From Apoderus coryli (lineage: Eukaryota; Arthropoda; Insecta; Coleoptera; Attelabidae): DNA of 64,000 bases. Shown here piece after piece: positions 43,161 to 53,352 of this stretch (its first letter is position 1; each line of letters starts with the position of its first letter). Made by a program: the position numbers and the translations under genes. The stretch lies in the NCBI GenBank assembly GCA_911728435.2, contig OU452204.1, forward strand, positions 12,400,001 through 12,464,000. The letters run 5' to 3'. The notes under the pieces are model-generated. The model ran no database searches, was not told the DNA's origin, and saw only the letters and a list, made by a program, of their open reading frames with translations.

Positions 43161-44935
43161 TGCTTTATTGTTCTACAGTATAATAACCATTTACAGAACA
43201 ATGTACAAAAAGGTGTAATATACACACGTCAAAATAATAATAGTAATAATAATCATACAGCAATATACAACTCGTTCCAAAATCAATATAAAATCAATAT
43301 AAACTATCCGCAGAACGATCCAACTAGTCACACATTATAGTTCCCCGCAATTCTCAAGGGCAATTCAACAGATGACAACACATGACTTAAAGAATCATTA
43401 TAAATATCACAGTGCTGGTCGATCAAGTTAAAAGTTAAACACATAGTATGAATGGGAGATTTCAACAAAACATTAGTATTGGCTCTATCACAATGAAAAG
43501 TATGCATACGCCTTGCAGTCGCTCTTGGCACCATAAAATTTAACCTTTTAAGCAGATCCGGGCAATCGATGCGATTGTGAAGCATTTTATGCAAAAAGCT
43601 TACAGATGCTAAGCTCCTTCTAACTAACAAACTCTGTACATCAAACCTGTCAATATAATAATCATAAGGGAGTCCTCGCGTGGGATATATGCCATCCGTT
43701 TTAAAACAAAGATACTTCAAAAATTTACGTTGAACTTTCTCGATCAATACACTATGACTATCATAGTATGGATTCCATACCAAGGAACAATATTCCAGCC
43801 TTGGCCGAACGTAGGAAAAATAAAGCATTTTCAATGTATTAATATTTTTAAAGTGTTTCCCATTTCTGACAATAAAACCATATGCCCTAGACGCCTCTGA
43901 TATCTTTTTCAAAATATGACTCTTAAAACTTAAGGCAGAATCAAAGAGCACTCCCAAATCATTGATGGAGTCAGAACGTTGTAATTGTATTTTATCAATA
44001 TTATAGTTGTAAGTAATGGGACACTGTTTCTTCGTATATGTAACAACACTACATTTGGCCGGATTAAGAGCGATCCTATTGAGTGTACACCACTCCCCTA
44101 TGGAATCAAGGCACATCTTCAACGCATCACAATCACTGATACCATCCACAGAATTAAATATCTTAAGGTCATCGGCAAAAATCAATTTAGAACAAATCAA
44201 GGACTCGCCAAGGTCGTTAATAAAGAGAAGAAAAAGTAGAGGTCCCAAATTTGATCCTTGTGGAACCCCAGATGTGGCCAAATAATCGATGGAATTAAAA
44301 CCATTATAAGATATGAACTGATGTCTATCATGCAGATAAGACTGAATCAGAAGGACAGCACCGAAATCAAAGCCAAATTTTGGAAGTTTTCTAATTAAAG
44401 TTTGATGATCTATAGTGTCAAATGCTTTGCAGAAATCAGTGTAAATAACGTCAACTTGTCCATGCTCATCCAATATCTCAGATGTAATCTGCGTAAATAT
44501 TGCTAAATTAGTAAGACAAGATCTCTGTGTAATAAAACCATGTTGATAATCGGCCAACTGTGACTTGACAATTTTGTATATACGGTTATATAGGACTATT
44601 TCAAGTATCTTTGAGAAATTCGATAAAATCGATATTGGCCGATAGTTGCTCACATCTGCGCGATCTCCCTTCTTAAATACTGGACATACCTTAGCGAATT
44701 TCCATACTTTTGGAAATGTATGGTTCTTAACAATTAAATTAAATATAAGACACAATGGCGAGGACAGAATTACAATAGTATCTCTTACAAAAAAAGATGG
44801 TAACCCTGAGGTAGAGGAGTCCGTTCCCATTTGTATTAGATCTTTATATGTCTGTATCCCACAGTTCAAAATAAGAAAGAGGATTGTCTGAAGCGTGCAG
44901 ACACAGGCAATTATCACAGAATCGCTCTACGGTTG
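43085..44935 (-). mobile_element. LINE, 5'-truncated, with long (TAA)n tail
   Basis: A minus-strand CR1/jockey-like element ends in an uninterrupted (TAA)18 run at 43106-43160, preceded in transcript sense by AATAAAGCAATT-type sequence. It has a short 3' UTR and one intact reverse-transcriptase frame. The frame opens near the truncation point at about 44935. The undamaged coding region and pure tail point to a recent insertion. Confidence 0.9.
43328..44917 (-). CDS. LINE reverse transcriptase (ORF2 C-terminal part), intact frame
   Basis: This 529-codon open frame copies element RNA into DNA at a nicked target. In order it shows FPKVWKFAKVCPVFKKGDRA and NYRPISILSNFSKILE (residues about 70-108), DYQHGFITQRSCLTNL, VDVIYTDFCKAFDTIDHQ with the first catalytic Asp (about 155-172), SGVPQGSNLGPLLFLLFIND and FADDLKIF (about 245), then LNPAKCSVVTYTKK, the thumb, and YVRPRLEYCSLVWNPYY. 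All RT catalytic residues are present. The AP endonuclease domain and ORF1 are missing, so it is 5'-truncated. The first roughly 45 residues may begin outside a natural start codon. Confidence 0.9.
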   Translation of the reverse strand: MIIACVCTLQTILFLILNCGIQTYKDLIQMGTDSSTSGLPSFFVRDTIVILSSPLCLIFNLIVKNHTFPKVWKFAKVCPVFKKGDRADVSNYRPISILSNFSKILEIVLYNRIYKIVKSQLADYQHGFITQRSCLTNLAIFTQITSEILDEHGQVDVIYTDFCKAFDTIDHQTLIRKLPKFGFDFGAVLLIQSYLHDRHQFISYNGFNSIDYLATSGVPQGSNLGPLLFLLFINDLGESLICSKLIFADDLKIFNSVDGISDCDALKMCLDSIGEWCTLNRIALNPAKCSVVTYTKKQCPITYNYNIDKIQLQRSDSINDLGVLFDSALSFKSHILKKISEASRAYGFIVRNGKHFKNINTLKMLYFSYVRPRLEYCSLVWNPYYDSHSVLIEKVQRKFLKYLCFKTDGIYPTRGLPYDYYIDRFDVQSLLVRRSLASVSFLHKMLHNRIDCPDLLKRLNFMVPRATARRMHTFHCDRANTNVLLKSPIHTMCLTFNLIDQHCDIYNDSLSHVLSSVELPLRIAGNYNV

Positions 44936-45604
44936 GTGAGTGAGGCTCAACTCAAGTGCCTTGAACAGATGCAACGACATGAGAACATCTTTCTTCAGCA
45001 TGTTGTTTGCTCGTTTTTTTGCCATATTATAGCAAGCAAGGATCTTCAGAAGATTTCAAACCAGCGTCTGTCATCTGCCCACAAATGATCCGAACATAAG
45101 AGACACAAAACTACAGAGCGTCATGAGTAGATCCTACGATGGTCATAGGCTGAAATTTTTAATTAAATCACATTACATTAAAATGACATGAACTGCAGTG
45201 GAAACACAAATTAAAAAATTACTATTTTTTTGATTCTGCTCAGCTACTTTTTGATGCATGTGAGTTTGACACTGTCACTCTCTGCTTTCATTTTATTAAA
45301 TGACCCTGTCCCAGTACTTCTGAAAATACTAAATATAACTTGGGTATCAGATACATACTGATGTCAAACCTACAAAAATATAAAATAGAAATAATGTTTG
45401 TGCATAGCGACAAATTACTAGGTTTACTAATTCAGAGGATTTTAGTTTAGTTATTGAACAGAAGATTCAGTTTACAGATAAATCTTCAAAATTTATTAAC
45501 AATACAAAAAAGAACATCAGTAAACATGTTCAGAGCTTTCAAGTATTAAATGCACTGCAAAGTCCTCAATTTGACTCCTATACTACCAGAGGTATTTAAG
45601 TTTA
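44936..45604. other. no recognised gene
   Basis: Unassigned. Slightly less AT-rich at 44930-45150. Confidence 0.4.
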
Positions 45605-45649
45605 GGGACTGAAATATTGATTATTGCAGATAATCAATATTTCTGTCCC
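45605..45649. repeat. 20-bp-stem hairpin
   Basis: GGGACTGAAATATTGATTAT pairs with ATAATCAATATTTCTGTCCC around the 5-base loop TGCAG, with a single mismatch. It abuts the LINE fragment at 45650. Its perfection contrasts with the decayed surroundings. Confidence 0.85.
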
Positions 45650-45960
45650 AGCAGAAGAGCCATTGAATTGATTATTGAAAGTAAGAACAATAGTGAGCGC
45701 TAAGTTGGAACCCTGAGTTACTTCTTGACCTCGCGGAATATTTCTATTGAACTTATTGTAAGAGACCAACTGAAAACTTAATTAGATTAATTTTACCTTC
45801 ACTCGAATCAAAGTGGTCAAATTTTGATATTAAAACTGAGTCTATTCTATTTGGCTACGTTTGCCATGCCTACAAAATATATATTGAGAGAAAAGCGTTA
45901 GATGGGCGAAGTAGAACGACCAGTTAAAAAACAATGTTGATCAATTCAATTTTTTCTTGA
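45650..45960 (-). pseudogene. LINE reverse transcriptase fragment, heavily decayed
   Basis: The minus strand contains HCFLTGRSTSPI-like text (about 45925-45890) and PRGQEVTQGSNLALTIVLTF (about 45735-45680). These correspond to QHGFITQRSCLTNL and SGVPQGSNLGPLLFLLF of the intact LINE at 43328-44917. Many substitutions and stops intervene and the FADD box is gone. The orientation matches the neighbouring intact LINE, but this is an older, separate insertion. Confidence 0.6.
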
Positions 45961-47677
45961 TGCAGATCTCAGTTCCAAATGAAATGAACTATTTTGACAA
46001 AAAACGTTAAACTCTTTCCGCCTTAATTGTCATCTGTTGTCCCTTACATACGTATTGATATTCAATAGGATATTCCTTTGCAAAAAAATTACTTGGCTTT
46101 CATTTGGATTTCTGCCACCAAAAACAAAACTCAAATTAAACTTCACCAACCTTGATTAGTCAAACTTTAAAACTGGTTTTGACATATGCCGTCATCAGCT
46201 CTATATTATTCATATGAACAAAGTATTATTATAATAGTTTAGCTGACGGCTCAAGGTGAACTTGTGAACTTGACTTTGACTTTTGGTTATTTTTTTTTAA
46301 TTGCCACTCCACTTTGAGTGGTGATAACGTGTTGGAACAATACAAAATTCAAAATTAAAACTGTAGTTGGGTCTCCGTGTACATATACCTAATATATTAA
46401 AAACAAAACAAAAACGAGAAAAAAATCGCATCGCATCTCAAATAACCATCTCGCAGCATTCGAAAAAGGCTTACTTTGATTTGCACGCCAGGATTTATAT
46501 ATTGTAAACGATGGGCTTTATGCGATATTGGACACCATTTACATGAAAAATGTATCGGGACTGAACAGGCGACGCCCGGGCTTTTGTTTTCGATACCAGA
46601 AAATATTGGCCATCCATATATGAAAAACGTGAAGATGGGGGAGGAGTGGAAGGGTAAGACGGACGGCATATACATATTATTATTATACAAAACAACACTT
46701 TTGTTTGGGGAGTGTAGATGCAGGACGAAGGGAGAGACATCGCATACGTGACTTTGGGGTAATTGATGACTGCTGTTTTGTAAGGTTTTTTGATAAAAAG
46801 GAAGGTGGATATGATGAAAATATGAATTTGAATATAAATCGATGGATGTATAATGGCATCGAGTGAAATCGAAAAGTAATAAGTTAACTTACTAAAGTTT
46901 TAGCAAATTACTTCAATTTTTTAAATTCAAGTTAAATACCTATATAGAACAATGATGTTTTGCTTTTTTCCTTTAATTAACATCGTTTTTCCTCCTTCAT
47001 TAACTAAAAAATTTTTTCGTAAGGATATCCAAAAATATAAACTAAATTTCTGTATACGACGCTGTTAATCTCTAGTAATCAAGCAGTCTCATTGGTGGAA
47101 GATGTGGAAGTATATATACTTCTATATAAAGAGAGTTGTTCTAATTACGCAATCAAGACACTGGATTGGTGGCTGGATCTCCTGCAATAGGCGTGGTCCT
47201 GCTGCTTTAATTACTGGACGTTTTAGTTGCGCCAAAAGCTGTCTGCTGGCAAAGTAATATATAAAGAGAATAGTTGGATATATATACACGGAAATGGTAG
47301 ATAGGTATATTGCAGGAATCTTTTGTTACGCGAAAAATATTACAAAGTTTGCTTCTTGAGAAAAACAATAAAATAAGTTTAGAAAGATAATGATAAAATA
47401 GTACCTACGTAATGATTTAAAAGGCACGTTCTACAGGGTGGGCTCTATAAAGCGAAGGTAAATTGCAGGATTTTTCTTGGCTGTTTCTCTTTTTAATGTA
47501 CAAACTTTACTTTCAAAATAAAATCATAAGATCAGCTTACAGATTCTGAATATTTTTTTATTGTAGTATTTTCAATGTTTAGATAAAGGCAGTAGATGTT
47601 CACACAAAGATTTGCTCTGTTTACATTATCCTGAGCCCTAGACTACATGTCGCCATATTGTAAAAAAATATTTTTCA
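45961..47677. other. no gene recognised; one decayed hammerhead-like site
   Basis: At 46165-46200 (minus) CTGATGACGGCATATGTCAAAACC keeps hammerhead spacing but lacks GAAA. 46390-46760 is open on both strands and GC-richer, with no domain. The rest is AT-rich and unassigned. Confidence 0.4.
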
Positions 47678-47756
47678 GAAATTATATGCTATTTACTATA
47701 ATTCGTACATTTTATATTTTTTTCAATATCTGGTATTTGTTTTGTACTATTTTTCT

Positions 47757-47810
47757 AATACGACGTACGTTTCGGCAATTTTTTTTTACATTTTGCCTTC
47801 TTCAGGTATC
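47757..47810 (-). ncRNA. hammerhead ribozyme, type I
   Basis: Read on the minus strand: stem I strand GATAC, core CTGAAGA (47105-style CUGANGA, at 47805-47799), one extra A, stem II GGCAA with an A-rich loop and TTGCC, core GAAA, palindromic stem III CGTACG, T-C, then GTATT, which pairs with GATAC (one G-T wobble). Cleavage is predicted between 47762 and 47761. The six-base self-complementary stem III suggests dimer action, as described for Penelope-like hammerheads. The extra base before stem II is a departure from the classic core. Confidence 0.65.
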
Positions 47811-48149
47811 TGCAATCACAATTATATTACACAATACAGATTTTTTGATATCAAATTTGTCAAAATGATAGTTTCTTTTTTTTTTCAAACATATCAACAT
47901 TTTTTTTACCTATTTACCTTATCTTACCTATGCAGTTATCATGTCTACGATATATTTTAATTTCATTTTGTCGAATTATTCATGTTGATTGATTTCTTGA
48001 TGTACATGTCTGCCTGTTTAAAATTAATATTTTAACAAATCGACAAAATCAAATAAAAATAAATCTTAGACATGATAACTGGAATTTGACATTTTGGATA
48101 TTAGACAATTATATGCTCAAATTATTTTAATAAACTTTAATAAAAATAA

Positions 48150-48800
48150 AACTAACTATGAGGGGTTACTACATCAATATGATACACGGACACGACACCA
48201 TACAAAGAAATATTCGCAAAGAAATCTATAGATCAAAGGCATTCGGATTATATAGCCCCACGCTTGTTCAACTTATTATCTAATAAAACAAAAGAAAATA
48301 TCGGTAGATTTTTCATTTTTAAAAGAGAAATCTTTGTCGGGATCCACAAAAATAGATCAAAAATTCATGAAATGGTAAACTAGGTAGAGCAGTTCAATTG
48401 TTTTAACTTGACTATATCCAGTACTGTTCCCGTAAACTTCTTGCCCTTAAACAATTAGACAATTTTGCCCTTAAACATTTCGCACTTTTTATAAACTATC
48501 AATCAATTTAAAATTTTTTGTTGTTTGTTAACCGGAGTGGAATTAAGCTTTACTTTGTTGTTGTTACCTTTTAGAAATCTAAATTTATTCTCAATCTTAA
48601 GAATGTAGTATTAAGCTTAAAATTGTATATCTGTACGTTACTTAAGGTACCTATCATCATGTACTTATAATAATTATTGTAAACCGACGCGACGATGAGA
48701 CGCACACAAGTTTTACTTAAAACTTACGCGCCTAATCTTAATTAAGCCAAATTATTGTAAACATTATTTTATATGTGCAAATAAAAAACAACTACTACTA
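48150..48800 (+). mobile_element. LINE 3' fragment with (ACT)n tail
   Basis: The plus strand reads QYDTRTRHHTKKYSQRN, then (in a shifted frame) a PTLVQLI stretch. This resembles the last part of jockey/CR1 reverse transcriptases (Y-N-T-R-H-R near the C-terminus). It ends with GTGCAAATAAAAAACAACTACTACTA at about 48776-48801, an AATAAA signal and simple tail. It is strongly 5'-truncated and lies inside the inverted-repeat structure. Confidence 0.6.
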
Positions 48801-48989
48801 TAAATTATGTTAAATATATTTATGCTTAGACAAGGCCTGTCTAAGAATATATGTGTATGTCTCCTGTATATGTTTCAAGGTAAATAAGTTAAAAAAAAAT
48901 TGTATTATATTTTATTTATTTATATATTATATTAAAAAAAAACTATTAGCTTGACAAATTTAATAACAAAAAATCTGTATTGTGTAATA

Positions 48990-49060
48990 GGATTGTGTTG
49001 TGTTACATTGTAGACACCTGAAGGAGGCAAAATGTAAAAAAAATTGCCAAAACGTACGAG
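48990..49060 (+). other. decayed hammerhead, partner of 47757-47810
   Basis: ACCTGAAGGAGGCAAAATG, an A-rich loop and TTGCCAAAACGTACGAG align with the left-arm ribozyme, but the core is damaged. CTGAAGA has become CTGAAGG and GAAA has become AAAA. Stem II pairing is retained. Confidence 0.6.
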
Positions 49061-49137
49061 AAAATAGAACAAAAGAAATGACAAATACTTGAAAAAATAA
49101 AAGGTACGAATTACAGTAAATAGCATATAATTTCTGA

Positions 49138-49804
49138 ACCCAAAACTCAAAGAAAATAAAATAATTTTTTAAAATTGACCAAAAGGTTTGAAGAAAAAAC
49201 TAAAACAAAAAAAAACTCCCAGATTCTATCGTTAGCAAAATCACCAAATACCTACATAAGATCACAGGAAAAATCCTGCACTGAGTTTAAGATAGTACAG
49301 CACACAGGGCACTGGGCCCAAGACCTATCTCAGAGGAACGCCGAAGCTTACTGATTTTGCTTTGAATTATCCATCAACCCATTGGATAAACATCCTTAAT
49401 GAACTAAGGATACCACAAACTGTAAGGATAATCCAACAGTGCATTGAATGAATCAATAAATTAAATTATTTTTTTTTTTTTGTTATCCAGTAGGTATTTC
49501 ATTGAAGAAATTCTAGGCCTCTGTCATAATTAACAGCATATCGTGTGTTATATCCGAAGGAGTTTGAATTTATTTTCCACTTGGATATCAACAAAACTCT
49601 AGAAAAGCTAAATATCCGGTATTCTCCTCTTTTTTGATAAATCTTTATATACAACAGGGTTATTGTATTAATTATCATCTAATTACGCTGTTATTTATTG
49701 TCGTAGTGTCAACCTTTAAAGAAAAGAACGAGAAAAGCTCTTTTTCTTTACTACTAGATTTTCTCTTTTTTGTTGTATGTATTGTTCAATGCTACATATA
49801 TATA
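49138..49804. other. no recognised gene
   Basis: AT-rich DNA with no domain, tail or terminal repeat. Confidence 0.45.
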
Positions 49805-50585
49805 CAGTGAGCACGAGAAGGTTGGACCAAATTCAATAAAATCTATTTGGGGCAAAGAATAAAATTCTCTCGAACCTTATGTTTGTAATGCGTAAATTTT
49901 GACATTTAATTGTGTCTTGTGACATAATCGGTGTAGTAAATTATGATGTCCACTAATTTTTTTAAATTGCAAACCCCACTTTTCAAAGAGCTCATTTTTC
50001 TGCATACGCAGAACGATTATTATTATTATTGGTATAGGTTACATAACAAATTTTCTGAGAAAATATTTCGCCAATTTATTTACTTCGAACAACAAATGGT
50101 AGAAATAAGTCCTACGTCCGATTCTCATATGCTCTATTTTGCACAGTTTCATATGATCACTCCCCAATTGTTAAATTAGGAATAAGAGAATTAAATATCG
50201 TCTTGCTCATTGTGAGCAAGTAAATGGTCAGCAGTTCAAACATTTACTTTCATAACTTTTTATTATTTGCAACCACTTTTTGGCGTATTTAACTTTTCTT
50301 TCTAGAATTAAATAAATTGGCAAATATTGTAATAAGAAAGTTTTAAAAACAAATAAAATGTTTTCTATACCTACATAATCATCGCGTCACCTATCAATAG
50401 TGGTGCTTACACAAATAAAAAAAATACGATGACGTCATAATTTGGGACATCGATTAAGTCACATGACACATTTAAATGTCAAAATTTGCGCATTACAATC
50501 ATAAGGGTGACGTGTCCGAGGTAATTTTTTATCTTTGCCCCAAACAGATTTTATTGTATTTGCTCCAACCTTCTCGTGCTCACTG
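49805..50585. mobile_element. Tc1/mariner-type MITE (781 bp)
   Basis: It begins CAGTGAGCACGAGAAGGTTG and ends CAACCTTCTCGTGCTCACTG, an exact inverted repeat extending with some divergence to about 150 bp on each side. TA flanks it at 49803-49804 and 50586-50587. The inner arms include TTTGGGGCAAAG and GTAATGCG blocks. A 78-codon frame in the interior (49943-50179) has no domain, so the element is non-autonomous. Confidence 0.9.
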
Positions 50586-50587
50586 TA

Positions 50588-51109
50588 TATATAGGACATG
50601 CTATAAATTACACTGCGTCTACGTACATCTATAGATAGTTGAAGGGATCGAACGATAGGAATTACACTCAGGTTGGTAGTATTTACGTATGGTATTAGGT
50701 ATCTACACTAGAAAAAATGAGTATAGAATGTATCCAAATGAAATAAAAAATATAATTCCTCACAAATTTATTACTGTTAGGGAAAAACATTCTTCCAAAG
50801 CAATATTGCGACATAATAACATCATTATTTGGTAAAACAGAAATTTTTTTGCAGCAATTGGCTAAAAATAAAAAAGCTGTTTATGCAATACGATCTTCGA
50901 CCAGTCAGCACTTGATGATTGATTAAGCCTTAACCAATTTATATTGATTAAAAATGAATTCAGAATGTCAGGAGTTATAATTCTAGTAAACCTAATTAAA
51001 TTCATCGTCATTTCAAATAAATGTAGAAATTGATAGAACATGGCGGAAGCAAATTTCTTAGGTTGTTTAATATCCAGGAAATAATAGTGCAATGGTTTCA
51101 TAAATATCT
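50588..51109. other. no recognised feature
   Basis: Unassigned AT-rich DNA. The frame at 50862-51101 (minus) is unsupported. Confidence 0.4.
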
Positions 51110-52180
51110 CTTAACGATCAACTTCCAAAAAACTGTTTATGTTCCCTTTACTAATAGTCTAGCAACGCAAACCGAAACAAATAAGATCACCATTGATCTA
51201 ATGTAGAGAGAGGCGAGTTTTGATGTGAGAAGGGCTGATCATGTTAAGTATCTCGGTATTATACTCGATCGGCATCTAAAATGGGATATCCATATTCAAG
51301 CTCTGGTCAAAAAGATTCGTTCGTTTTTGTACATATTTAAAAATACAAACAAAATTTTAACAGCAAAAGAAAATCTCTCTCTGTATTACAGTTTAGTATA
51401 CAGTCTCTATTATCCTATGGAATTGTGGGTTGGGGTGGAGCATATAGAGCCAATCTAGAACCTTTGGTAATCGTACAAAAAAGAATATTAAAAATAATCT
51501 TTGATTTAGATATTCGATTCCCGACAGAAAATTTGTTTAAACTAGCTGATGTGTTGACCATAAAACAGATGTTTTATAAGAGTGCTGTTCTCCAACTTAA
51601 AAACTCGAGGAAACTTTTAGGGACGCCAGACCACGGTTATTTAACTCGTGATAAGAAAAAAGAGATTATACGGGAACCTGCTTGTAAAAAAACAATTGGG
51701 CAAAGATCATTTACCTTTATTGGTCATATAGGGTTTTTAATCAAATGCCAGTGGAATTGAAAAGTAAGGCGATTTTCAAAAACTTTAAATCAAAACTTTC
51801 AAGTTGGTTGAGGGGTCAAAGCATTGAGTTTATGAGTTGAAGCTGCTTCTGTGTCTGTTTCCCTGCTGTATCGTCATTATACAGTTTGGTTACTTTATTT
51901 TGTTTTAATATTTATTGTTTATCTTTGAATAGGAATTTTCATTACAAATATAATTAAAATTGTTGTTTCTAATTTTGAAAATATTTGATAAGTTGAAGTA
52001 ATTAAAAAGTGCGTGGAGAGTGTTTAGAGTGTCTGTAGGAGGTGGGCAAACTTCGCAAAGTTTTTACATCCTGCAGGCATCATTCTCACTCCCTATTATT
52101 TATTTATTTTTGTTGTATTATATAATTTATAGAAATAAATAAATAAAAAAAAATAAAAGAAAAATAAATAAATCGTTATA
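51110..52180 (+). mobile_element. LINE, 5'-truncated, with (ATAA)n tail
   Basis: The plus-strand fragment begins LLTINFQKTVYVPFTN just after the catalytic domain and continues RADHVKYLGIILDRHLKWDI, then YYSLVYSLYYP and, in a shifted frame, GWGGAYRANLEPLVIVQKRI, LKIIFDLDIRFPTENLFKL and GQRSFTFIG. The frame ends near 51838. The tail (AATAAATAAAT and A-rich runs) lies at 52130-52175. One frameshift (about 51430) and another near 51730 break the frame. A sister copy ends at 60800. Confidence 0.85.
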
Positions 52181-53350
52181 ACAAATTTAGACTTGTTGTG
52201 TGTTTCGAGGATATTCTACTAGAACTATTATACCGACCTATAGAATTTAAAGTAGAAGACAGTATAAAGAGTAACTTTTGATTCACCCTCGTATCACACA
52301 AAGTTCAATAGACTTGTCAGTTTCACCCTATATGATAGGTTCCTTCCATCTAATATGATTATGCATGCAATTATAATTCCAATAGTTACCCCCTGAAGGG
52401 GCTCTAAATGTATGTATATGTATGTATATATATTAGAGAGAAGAGGAGAAATAAAATAACATTATTTGTGTTTGGTGGCGAACAGTGGTGGGGGATATTA
52501 GGCCATTGCCGCCATATTGTATCCGCCCCCGCGCAATTGACTCCGCCTGTAACACTATCTCACTTCCACATATTCCACTTACTGATAATGTTGTTTCTGT
52601 TGTTATAAATGCGTCGCGCTCTATACTATAGAGAGTAATTTTAATGGGTCGCCGTTCTGTCCTTTTCCCTTTCATACCATCCCTTGTACTATCACGTATC
52701 TCGTTCACACTCTGGCTCATGTAGTACGTTCTGTCTCCTGAGAGAAGGAAACGAAAGAATCACTTTTTGGGACCTCAGGAAATGTATGCAAATAATGTAG
52801 AGGGAGCTCGCTCTCCTTTCGCTGGACGCTATAATGGCTTTTTCGTTTTTCTTTTTATACTCATTGTTTTTCTTTTTCTTTTTTTTTCTTGTGTGTGAAT
52901 AACTTCTTTTTAGATGAGAAAAATAAAAAGAGGGAGAGTAGTACGTAAGTATAGGGTATTATTAGAAAGGTAGATAATGAAGCTTTACTAAATTTAAAAG
53001 ATAATTTCTTTGAGAGAAGATAGGTAACTAGGGGGAGTTGGGTGGCAGCAGAACAAGAGCTGGTATTCCCTTTTCCATCCACCTACTTATTCATACGTCA
53101 GGGCATTTGAAGGTGTTAATGAAAAACTTCAAGTTTGCTTGTTATTAAGATTCTACTAGGTACCAAACGATTATCTCGGTTACCAATATACCGTTGCTTT
53201 ACGGCAATAACTAATCTATCTCAGTACACCCTCATTGTATAATTGGCAACATCTTCAACAAGCAAGAAGTGGGTGCAGGTCGGTTTGAAAATATTTATAG
53301 GTACCTATATTTTAACTTATTTGTGTTATGAAATAAAAACACGTAAGGTA
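52181..53350. other. no gene recognised
   Basis: 52380-52860 is less AT-rich and open on both strands without a domain. Otherwise unassigned, possibly host unique DNA. Confidence 0.4.
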
Positions 53351-53352
53351 TA

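Larger units (their letters stand above)
47678..49137. mobile_element. inverted-repeat structure with hammerhead, Penelope-like
   Basis: About 205 bp at 47678-47880 is repeated inverted at 48933-49137. The outer ends are CAGAAATTATATGCTATTTA and its complement TAAATAGCATATAATTTCTG. Each arm carries a hammerhead site, intact on the left and decayed on the right. The 1.05-kb interior holds only a LINE 3' fragment. Inverted terminal repeats with hammerheads fit a Penelope-like element or a derivative that lost its coding part. That reading is inference. Confidence 0.65.

Noticed and set aside
46165..46215. CTGATGACGGCATATGTCAAAACC on the minus strand
   Set aside because: GAAA is replaced by AAAA and stem II has only three pairs, including a G-T. 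At best a dead copy.
46395..46751. Frames open on both strands, possible exon
   Set aside because: No domain, no convincing splice pair and no preference for one strand.
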